Source: Lachnospiraceae bacterium NK4A179
GTDB taxonomy: Bacteria > Bacillota > Clostridia > Lachnospirales > Lachnospiraceae
Reading direction: 5' to 3'
Length of the DNA: 64,000 bases
Assembly (NCBI GenBank): GCA_000421045.1
Contig: ATWC01000007.1
Location: forward strand, 1 to 64,000
A program made the translations under genes and the position numbers. The notes beneath the pieces are model-generated. The model was not told where the DNA came from and did no database searches. It saw only the letters and a list, made by a program, of their open reading frames with translations. Below, one piece after another: positions 58,657 through 64,000 of the stretch; the first letter of the stretch is position 1; each line of letters begins with the position of its first letter.

Positions 58657-58725
58657 ATTATCGGTTATTTCAGACGCACTAATGATCACCGATACGTGAA
58701 CCGCAGTTTTTTTGTTGTGAAATGC
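58657..58725 (-). promoter_or_regulatory. LytTR-type promoter element S3 (autoregulatory)
   Basis: On the minus strand GCATTTCAC (58717-58725) and GCGGTTCAC (58696-58704) are separated by 12 bases. GATAAT (58657-58662) follows after 33 bases. It is placed to drive the response regulator and kinase genes. Confidence 0.75.
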
Positions 58726-58781
58726 AAAGCGGGAAGGCTCTGTACCCTCCCGCATTCCATACCTGATATGTTACATCAAAT

Positions 58782-58861
58782 GTAACTGTTCAGAACCCCC
58801 TGGGTTCTGACAGTTACGGCAGCCTGCAATTAAAGGTTTGCTTCGCAAACGGCAGGCTGCC
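58782..58861. repeat. Pair of strong hairpins
   Basis: GTAACTG-CAGAACCC faces GGGTTCTG-CAGTTAC (58782-58817). The abutting GGCAGCCTGC faces GCAGGCTGCC (58818-58861) with an inner GTTTGC/GCAAAC stem. No T-run is adjacent. It resembles an interspersed palindromic unit more than a simple terminator. Confidence 0.6.
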
Positions 58862-58935
58862 ATCGCTGAATTAGCTCTTTCATACGCCCTCAGCAGCAAG
58901 TGCTTCGGGCTGTACTGAATAGTTACCATCAAATA

Positions 58936-59164
58936 CTATTTTAGTCCCGCAATATGCATTCTTGCCCGTTCCAGTATCTTTTCCAAAAAGTCATCCGGTA
59001 TCTTCTCCGTTTGGTATGCTCTCTGTCTGATACTGCTCTTTCCGCTTCTCTCAAGAACTTTTTGCAGCCTATACCCTATATTAATCATCGGGGTACATCC
59101 AGCCTACCACTGACCCGCTATATATTGATATGCTCTTTAGTTCTTTGTCTATTGGATATTTCAT
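58936..59164 (-). pseudogene. Possible frameshifted small gene
   Basis: A 27-residue frame starting MKYPIDKELKSISIYSG (59164) ends in GATGATTAA, where an overlapping ATG (59088) opens a 50-residue frame. That frame starts MINIGYRLQKVLERSGKS and ends IAGLK at 58936. One shifted base would join them. Both read as coding, but no family is recognised and the ribosome site is weak. Confidence 0.35.
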
Positions 59165-59240
59165 ATAATCAGTTTCTTAACCCTTACAGCATAATATATA
59201 CCAAGATAACGCTCTATCGTTCATCCCGGCGAATTTGAAT

Positions 59241-59708
59241 TTAGCGATTCAGCCATTCTTTTAGTCGAATAAATACCTCTTCCTTATCTTTAGCAGGTAT
59301 TACCCCTCTCTTTTTCAACGCATAATGATGTCCAAACTCGCTATCAGTATAAATGCTCTCGTTTAGCATTACGGGCTTATCATATCTTGGCCTTACATGA
59401 ATATGAATGTGAGGATTCGGTGCTGCCTCTTTATAGAAATTATTCATCAAGCAACTCCAATTACATAGAGTTGCGCCTAAAACAGTCTTTAAACACGCCT
59501 CCACTTTACAAACCAGATTGCGAAGCTCTTCCCATTCATCGTCTGTCAGCTCTGACATTGAACCGCAGTGACGCTTCAAGACCAAAATACATCGTCCAAT
59601 ATAATCCTGTTCATCTGAAAGGAAAACAGACCACGATTTACTTTCGTATAACTGAAACTGTTTTTCTTCTTCAGACAGGTTGCACCAATCACAATTCCCA
59701 TTCCCCAT
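59241..59708 (-). CDS. HIT-family protein
   Basis: The ATG at 59708 follows AGGTG; 155 residues. The histidine triad NPHIHIHVRPR and an upstream CDWCNLSEEE with paired cysteines are visible. HIT proteins hydrolyse or transfer nucleotides from dinucleoside and adenylated substrates. Length fits. An isolated accessory gene. Confidence 0.88.
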   Translation of the reverse strand: MGNGNCDWCNLSEEEKQFQLYESKSWSVFLSDEQDYIGRCILVLKRHCGSMSELTDDEWEELRNLVCKVEACLKTVLGATLCNWSCLMNNFYKEAAPNPHIHIHVRPRYDKPVMLNESIYTDSEFGHHYALKKRGVIPAKDKEEVFIRLKEWLNR

Positions 59709-59771
59709 TCTTTTCACCTACAAATATCGATTTGTCATCGTCTATAAAACTGCAAGATAATTCTTTATTCT

Positions 59772-60014
59772 TTATTCAGGTTGTATTTCTTCAATAGATG
59801 ATAACCGCTCCAAGAGGTCCGGAATATCATATTTCAATGTTTCAAATACGATATTCAAATCAACATTCCCGTAATCATGCACTATACGGTTCCTAAGGCC
59901 AATCAGTTCATTCCATGGTAATTCGTTTTCGCTTTCTCTGTATTCTGTAGAGAGTTTTTTGACATTCTCCGAAATCTGGATCATCCTAAAGTGCGTGGAA
60001 TATTCTAATTCCAT
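59772..60014 (-). CDS. hepT: HepT-like HEPN toxin, shortened at the N-terminus
   Basis: The 80-residue protein has the HEPN RNase motif R-x4-H-x-Y (RNRIVHDYG), followed by DLNIVFETLKYDIPDLLERL as in HepT (DUF86). Typical HepT proteins have about 30-40 more residues before this, so the first helix is missing. The start overlaps the MNT gene by 29 bases. It may be inactive or a minimal form. Confidence 0.8.
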   Translation of the reverse strand: MELEYSTHFRMIQISENVKKLSTEYRESENELPWNELIGLRNRIVHDYGNVDLNIVFETLKYDIPDLLERLSSIEEIQPE

Positions 60015-60465
60015 CCTTTAAAATCTCGCCTGTCAGTTCCAGATTATCCTTAAGCTGCTCAAGACTTAGTACATCAACTTTCTTATGTAGCGCTGTCCTG
60101 AGTTTTTCAACCATGCCGTAAAACTTTAGTCCTTTTACATCTGATGAAATAAGCAAATCGACATCACTGGTTTCCACGGCTTTCCCTTTAGAATAAGAGC
60201 CAAACAAAATGCAATAATGAACCGGATATTCCGATAGAACATCCTCGCATTTTTCTTTTATATAGTCCAACTCCAGGATTCCGTGTTCTTCGTCTATCGG
60301 ATTTATAGCACTAAGCCTATCAATAATATAGTTATATTTTAAAGAGCCGACCTTATCAGCATCGTTTTCATATGATTTATATGATCTCAATGATATACCG
60401 AGTATCTCGGCCGCCTGCTGCTGGGTTAGTCTTTTTTCTTTTCTCAAGTCCTTAACCGTGCTCAT
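59986..60465 (-). CDS. mntA: MntA-like antitoxin: Xre helix-turn-helix fused to a minimal nucleotidyltransferase
   Basis: This 159-residue protein has a helix-turn-helix (about 1-45, LTQQQAAEILGISLRSYKSY) followed by the nucleotidyltransferase motif LFGSYSKGKAVETSDVDLLIS with the catalytic Asp pair. MntA proteins inactivate HepT by AMP transfer. The added DNA-binding domain predicts autoregulation at the inverted repeat upstream. GGAGGTG precedes the ATG. Confidence 0.85.
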   Translation of the reverse strand: MSTVKDLRKEKRLTQQQAAEILGISLRSYKSYENDADKVGSLKYNYIIDRLSAINPIDEEHGILELDYIKEKCEDVLSEYPVHYCILFGSYSKGKAVETSDVDLLISSDVKGLKFYGMVEKLRTALHKKVDVLSLEQLKDNLELTGEILKDGIRIFHAL

Positions 60466-60489
60466 GTTGCACCTCCATTATCATCACGA

Positions 60490-60534
60490 TGCAATATTTG
60501 CACTTTATTGTCAATAAGAAGTGCAAATATTGCA
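60490..60534. promoter_or_regulatory. Operator of the MntA/HepT pair
   Basis: TGCAATATTTGCAC (60490-60503) and GTGCAAATATTGCA (60521-60534) form a perfect 14-base inverted repeat with a 17-base spacer. Each arm is itself nearly palindromic. It is placed 25-70 bases before the antitoxin start. Confidence 0.75.
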
Positions 60535-60604
60535 CTTCTTATTTATCTTTCGTTAATCGTAGTATTTCGGTAGTATTTTTCTCGCAAAGTGCTCACACTT
60601 TTAC

Positions 60605-61900
60605 TTAAGATATACTGAATATGTCCATATTCCTGCCAATCCATTCAGTCATAGCCTTGTTTGTCCTGTACAGTTCCTCGTACTTATCTTTTCCTGCAAA
60701 GAAAGCTGTGGAAACAAATTGATTTGCCAATATCATATACGGAATAGCCTTCTTTTCCGCATCCGTCAATTTTACAACACTGTCATATCCGTACATGATT
60801 TCTTTCATGACTTCAACCCAGGTATGTAACTTATCTTCGTTTTCTTCTTCAAAAGTCTCTGACAGTATGGCTGTTGCCGCATAACATGGATCAAATATCC
60901 GGGCGTTTTCCTCGCTTAGTTCAAAATCAATAAATCCCCACTTGTCCTTCGCCAGGATAATATTGCTCGGATTCGGATCCCTATGAATCACCTGGCGCGG
61001 CAAATCCCTATAGAGATCACAAAACTGCGCCGCATATTTCTCCATAGCTTCCGGATTCATATCGATTTTCCCCTTCAAGGCCGGGACCGCCCAATCCCTG
61101 ACACTCTTTCCTAAGTCCGCTTCATCCGCAATCGTGTCTATCTTTTCAAGCGCAAGATCCAATTGTCCAACGATTTCCCCGATAAAACGTGCTTTTTCTT
61201 TATAAGCGTCAAGATAAAGCCCGCTCGCCATAACTCTCTCGCCTTCAACCTTCCTTGTAAGCGTAAAGTATAGTTCTCCGACTGTAACATATTCTTTTCC
61301 GTCTGTAGTCGGAATAACCGACGGAGCAGTAAGTCCAACACTGTTAAGCGCTTTGGAAATCTGGGTTGCCTTCTTCACCGAGCCAAGATTTGCCGTATAC
61401 TTAATCACCCTATTGCTTCCTACATACTTTGCAGAATCGCTGATCTCTCCGGTTTCCGGAAAGACGATATCCGACACTTTCTCATCCTGAAGCCCCCAAT
61501 TTACCAGCACTTCAGAAATCAACCTATTACTGACCATGATGTGTTCCTCCTGAAAAATATTAATTTTATAAGGTCTTTTTGCCTTATACTCCCGGAGGTA
61601 CTGCGCCGGCGTATATCCGATCTCGCGGATAAAAGCTCTGTAGAAGCCCGAATATGTTTCGAAACCATACTCGTAAACCACTTCGTTTTTCTTTCGTTCC
61701 AAGCCTATCTCATAGATAACATACAAGAGTTTTCTCCTTAAAACGTACTGCATAACCGGTATTCCAACCGCTGATTGGAACAATCTGTAAAAGTGAAAAA
61801 CGGAATATCCCGCAACTTCAGCCAGTTCTTCCGCAGTAATGTCTTCTTTTATGTTGCTATCAACATAATCCAATGTTTTCTGGATCATCTCCCTGACCAT
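60605..61900 (-). CDS. AraC-family regulator fused to an aminoglycoside-phosphotransferase-like domain
   Basis: AAAGGAGG precedes the ATG. Residues 1-105 are two AraC helix-turn-helices (ITAEELAEVAGYSVFHFYRLF, then YGFETYSGFYRAFIREIGYTPAQYL). Residues 120-431 are an APH-fold kinase domain with the catalytic loop VIHRDPNPSNIIL and metal motif FIDFELSEENARIFDP. AraC-effector fusions to kinase-like domains are known but uncommon. The APH domain may sense a small molecule or act on it; its substrate is unknown. Confidence 0.88.
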   Translation of the reverse strand: MVREMIQKTLDYVDSNIKEDITAEELAEVAGYSVFHFYRLFQSAVGIPVMQYVLRRKLLYVIYEIGLERKKNEVVYEYGFETYSGFYRAFIREIGYTPAQYLREYKAKRPYKINIFQEEHIMVSNRLISEVLVNWGLQDEKVSDIVFPETGEISDSAKYVGSNRVIKYTANLGSVKKATQISKALNSVGLTAPSVIPTTDGKEYVTVGELYFTLTRKVEGERVMASGLYLDAYKEKARFIGEIVGQLDLALEKIDTIADEADLGKSVRDWAVPALKGKIDMNPEAMEKYAAQFCDLYRDLPRQVIHRDPNPSNIILAKDKWGFIDFELSEENARIFDPCYAATAILSETFEEENEDKLHTWVEVMKEIMYGYDSVVKLTDAEKKAIPYMILANQFVSTAFFAGKDKYEELYRTNKAMTEWIGRNMDIFSIS

Positions 61901-62262
61901 ACGCAGTTTCCTCCTTTCTGTGATATTTCGTAGCTACACATCAATCATAATCTTCTATCGACTGAATAGTATTTCCGTTTTTGCTATTTATAAAATATCC
62001 GCGATCATCCACGTATAGCAGATAACCGCGGTATCATTCTACTGAAATCGCTTACCCCAGCAGACAAACAGTATTTTATCATCTCTCAAAACCTCATAAA
62101 TACTGAATTGTTGCACCTTCACGATTTGGCATATCTTTGCATATTTTGGCGTATTCTATCCGCCAAAAGGCAGGTCCATCTGAGGTATTTCCTGCAGCTC
62201 ACCGTCATATTCCATGGAACGCGCCTTACAGCTTCCGTCAAGATTTCAAACACTTCCTATCA
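61901..62262. other. Intergenic segment with attachment scar and decayed coding traces
   Basis: Apart from the scar at 62038-62084 there is GATAACCGCGGTATC, nearly palindromic, at about 62020-62034. A minus-strand fragment near 62160-62240 reads KARSMEYDGELQEIPQ before a stop, which looks like the tail of a lost gene. No intact gene was seen. Confidence 0.45.
62038..62084. repeat. Attachment-site scar, copy C
   Basis: TACTGAAATCGCTTACCCC and the following CAGCAGACAAACAGTATTT match copy B at 43340-43384 almost throughout, including the element-side flank. The phosphatase start frame is broken here by one missing A. The core 62052-62068 differs from A and B at two positions. Confidence 0.65.
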
Positions 62263-62751
62263 TCAAAGACAGAGAAGTATTTTTTCTGCATTTTCAACTG
62301 CTGAATCCTTCCCGTTATCGATGCAGAGATCGTATCCATCCTTAGGCCATAAATATTTGAGAGAGGCTTCCGCAGAACCAGGACATCTGTCGCCCCTTGC
62401 CCTCTCTCTCTGACGGAGGATCTCAAGATCACAATATACTTTCACCGTCAATGCTTTACCTTCTTTTGCCACATCCAGAAACATATCATAGATACGTTCA
62501 CTGGTTATTGCATGATCAACAATAACAATCTTGCCTCTTCCTGTATATTCTTTGATATCCCTACACATGGCAGGCATGATCTCGTAAATATCATCCTCAT
62601 ATATCGTCTCTTTCGGATCCGTTATCATATAATCATCTATTGAAATGATAACTGCTTCCATATCTGCGTCTCCAAGCTGTTTTTTCAATTCTTTAGACAG
62701 TGTTGATTTACCGGCAGAAGACGGACCGTTAAGTAAGATTATATTTTTCAT
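62263..62751 (-). CDS. Chloramphenicol-phosphotransferase-like P-loop kinase
   Basis: The start MKNIILLNGPSSAGKST at 62751 follows GGAG at eight bases; 162 residues. Walker A GPSSAGKST, a SIDDY acidic motif, VIVDHAI and the lid RQRERARGDRCPGSAE resemble the CPT-like family. Substrate unknown; it need not confer resistance. It starts 16 bases after the GNAT gene's stop. Confidence 0.85.
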   Translation of the reverse strand: MKNIILLNGPSSAGKSTLSKELKKQLGDADMEAVIISIDDYMITDPKETIYEDDIYEIMPAMCRDIKEYTGRGKIVIVDHAITSERIYDMFLDVAKEGKALTVKVYCDLEILRQRERARGDRCPGSAEASLKYLWPKDGYDLCIDNGKDSAVENAEKILLCL

Positions 62752-62767
62752 TAGTTTCACTCCATCA

Positions 62768-63229
62768 TCAAGAACACTCTCTGATGCTCTCATCATAATT
62801 CAAGCACATTTCTTCCATACCAAACTCCCTTAATCCTGTATCAACAAACCCGACAGATTCGTACAAGCCTTTGGCCACACTGTTTCCCAGAGCCACCCCA
62901 GTATAGATTTTATCAGGATTGAACTTTTCTTTGATAAAATCCAGTCCTTGCAAAAGCGCCTGTCGGCCGTATCCTTTATTCTGATATCTTTGATCGATCA
63001 TGAACTTCCACAATGTATAATATTGTTTTGCCTCGTAATATCCCATCATAATAAAGCCTACCGGAGTATCATCCTCATATACAGCAAACGGCCATGCAGT
63101 ATCATGATATACATACGCCTGCGCCAAGGATTCAGAATTATCTGAGACAAAACCTTTTTGCTCTTCGCTTACGCTGAGGTTCAGTATGTCTTCTATGTTT
63201 TCTTTAGTAATCGTTCTTAAGTTGATCAT
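62768..63229 (-). CDS. GNAT-family N-acetyltransferase
   Basis: The 153-residue protein has acetyl-CoA motif DQRYQNKGYGRQAL, the beta-bulge LWKFMI before it and the C-terminal NSVAKGLYESVGF. It resembles spermidine acetyltransferase-type members (WPFAVYEDDTPVGFIMMGY). AGGAG precedes the ATG. It forms an operon with the CPT-like kinase and probably the small gene before it. Confidence 0.9.
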   Translation of the reverse strand: MINLRTITKENIEDILNLSVSEEQKGFVSDNSESLAQAYVYHDTAWPFAVYEDDTPVGFIMMGYYEAKQYYTLWKFMIDQRYQNKGYGRQALLQGLDFIKEKFNPDKIYTGVALGNSVAKGLYESVGFVDTGLREFGMEEMCLNYDESIRECS

Positions 63230-63239
63230 CCGATCACTC

Positions 63240-63380
63240 CTATTTAAAATAACTGCTTTCCTTACCCTGATATCCTCTTAGAACAACCACCATAGATATG
63301 GCAATGTAATCTGCTTCGCTGCGATATATTTTCTTATATTGCTCAATCGATGTGCTGCCTATCAAAAGTAGGTACTTCAT
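63240..63380 (-). CDS. Small protein of unknown function, 46 residues
   Basis: The ATG at 63380 directly follows the stop of the preceding gene, with GGAGGG overlapping that gene's last codons. The protein starts MKYLLLIGSTSIEQYKK and ends GYQGKESSYFK. No family is recognised. The ribosome site and tight spacing support translation. Confidence 0.55.
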   Translation of the reverse strand: MKYLLLIGSTSIEQYKKIYRSEADYIAISMVVVLRGYQGKESSYFK

Positions 63381-64000
63381 CTACCCTCCATAATTCGTGT
63401 ACCATTTAGGTGCATCTCTTGAGTCTCCTTCATAATAGAGGAAATCACAGAGATAGTATTCACTGCCATCAGATGCCCTGAAATAATAGAAAGTAACCGG
63501 TGAAGAATCACTTGTAGGATCCGATGTTCCGTCATATGCCGGGTGATCCACCCTGTTAAGATCAGCTCCTGTATCAGCAAATGTCTTTATCTCTTTTCGC
63601 AGGAAAACCGCATTAGGATCAGTCTGTATATGTGCCATCCGTATATAATACTGATCATGTTCTTCATCTACCGAGATAAGTGATATATCCGGCAAAGTGA
63701 TAGTCCCGACTCTCTCTTCTCCGGTTTGTTCGCCACCAACATATACGCGGATCTCCCATCCGTCCATACGGTTATTAAGATTTTCGGTCTGAAGGATTTC
63801 AGCACAGAAAAGGGCCACTTCCTTTGCCGATGCTTCATCGGTAGCATAGATGCTGATCAGTCCGGGCCACCATTCTTCTTTTTCCCACCTTGCGTTACTA
63901 CGCTTGCATTCAGAATCTAACTTGTCGGTTACATTTTGAATAACCTTGTCCTTTAAGCTTCCGTCAAATCCGCTATGTATATCCACATATTTACCCCAAA
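63381..64000 (-). CDS. Protein of unknown function, probably truncated at the window edge
   Basis: The frame is open to base 64000; an ATG lies at 63986, but no ribosome site is visible in the 14 bases left, so the true start may lie outside. The visible 201 residues are soluble and acidic (EEWWPGLISIYATDEASAKEV, WEIRVYVGGEQTGEE) and end YYEGDSRDAPKWYTNYGG. Not recognised. Confidence 0.6.
   Translation of the reverse strand, partial: WGKYVDIHSGFDGSLKDKVIQNVTDKLDSECKRSNARWEKEEWWPGLISIYATDEASAKEVALFCAEILQTENLNNRMDGWEIRVYVGGEQTGEERVGTITLPDISLISVDEEHDQYYIRMAHIQTDPNAVFLRKEIKTFADTGADLNRVDHPAYDGTSDPTSDSSPVTFYYFRASDGSEYYLCDFLYYEGDSRDAPKWYTNYGG

Noticed and set aside
58954-59238. Plus-strand frame of 94 residues
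   Set aside because: It runs opposite to the better-supported small minus-strand frames, has no ribosome site and has a composition typical of an antisense shadow.
38345-62050. Search for an integrase, relaxase or prophage structural genes
   Set aside because: None of the open frames in the island shows tyrosine recombinase, serine recombinase or relaxase motifs, so no complete mobile element is claimed.
62108-62413. Plus-strand frame of 101 residues
   Set aside because: It overlaps the C-terminus of the CPT-like kinase in antisense and has no family-like motifs.

Overview
The window looks like chromosome of a motile, anaerobic member of the Lachnospiraceae or a close Clostridia relative. 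The basis is moderate G+C, a Clostridia-type housekeeping repertoire, methyl-accepting chemotaxis and CheX/CheY genes, a predicted Na+-coupled F-type ATP synthase, and small-protein and LytTR/GHKL regulatory genes typical of that family. No rRNA gene, CRISPR array or convincing tRNA gene was seen. The family assignment is inference from gene content, not from a marker gene.

Bases 1-38,350 are mostly ordinary chromosome. They hold: the start of an IS110-type transposase (1-203, cut by the edge); a minus-strand block for cell-wall remodelling and an Orn/Lys/Arg-type decarboxylase (341-7728); a complete ATP synthase operon atpZ-I-B-E-F-H-A-G-D-C (15167-7802) with a strong promoter and terminator; a three-part c-di-GMP phosphodiesterase; degV; a CheY plus CheX-like pair; rsmH; a chemoreceptor; a phosphohexomutase; DAHP synthase; a Y-family polymerase; a polyprenyl synthase; pncB-galK; pepD; an EamA permease; a DUF3810 protein; a DUF697 GTPase with a small membrane partner; a SpoU methyltransferase; and a low-molecular-weight tyrosine phosphatase (LMW-PTP).

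From 38,328 to about 62,085 the window is an accessory island. A 17-base core from the first codons of the LMW-PTP gene occurs intact in that gene (38328-38344) and again at 43353-43369, where it sits in a relic encoding the expected native start MIKILFVCWG. A degraded copy lies at 62052-62068. These look like attachment-site scars from repeated site-specific integration into this gene. Between the first two lies a 5-kb cassette with a TOTE-type primase-helicase and an AlbA/Schlafen-HATPase regulator. Between the second and third lie an Abi_C protein, an AAA15-RloB pair, a Fic-HipA pair with paired operators, a regulated locus of unknown function, a HIT protein, an Xre-MNT/HepT pair and an AraC-aminoglycoside phosphotransferase fusion. 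No integrase was found.

The best candidate for an undescribed system is 49,851-58,725. It contains a GHKL sensor kinase, a LytTR response regulator and a separate single-domain LytTR protein. With them are four or five proteins of unknown function with no recognisable signal peptide: one with three EF-hand-like calcium loops, one resembling part of the flagellar cap protein FliD, one of 782 residues, one of 214 and one of about 85. Three genes in it carry, 70-145 bases upstream, the same tandem element (two 9-base boxes 12 bases apart). Two more carry weaker versions, and four of the five have a candidate -10 hexamer at an almost constant 32-33 bases. These observations suggest one regulon.

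Bases 62,263-64,000 return to small accessory genes: a CPT-like kinase, a GNAT acetyltransferase, a 46-residue protein and a truncated protein of unknown function.
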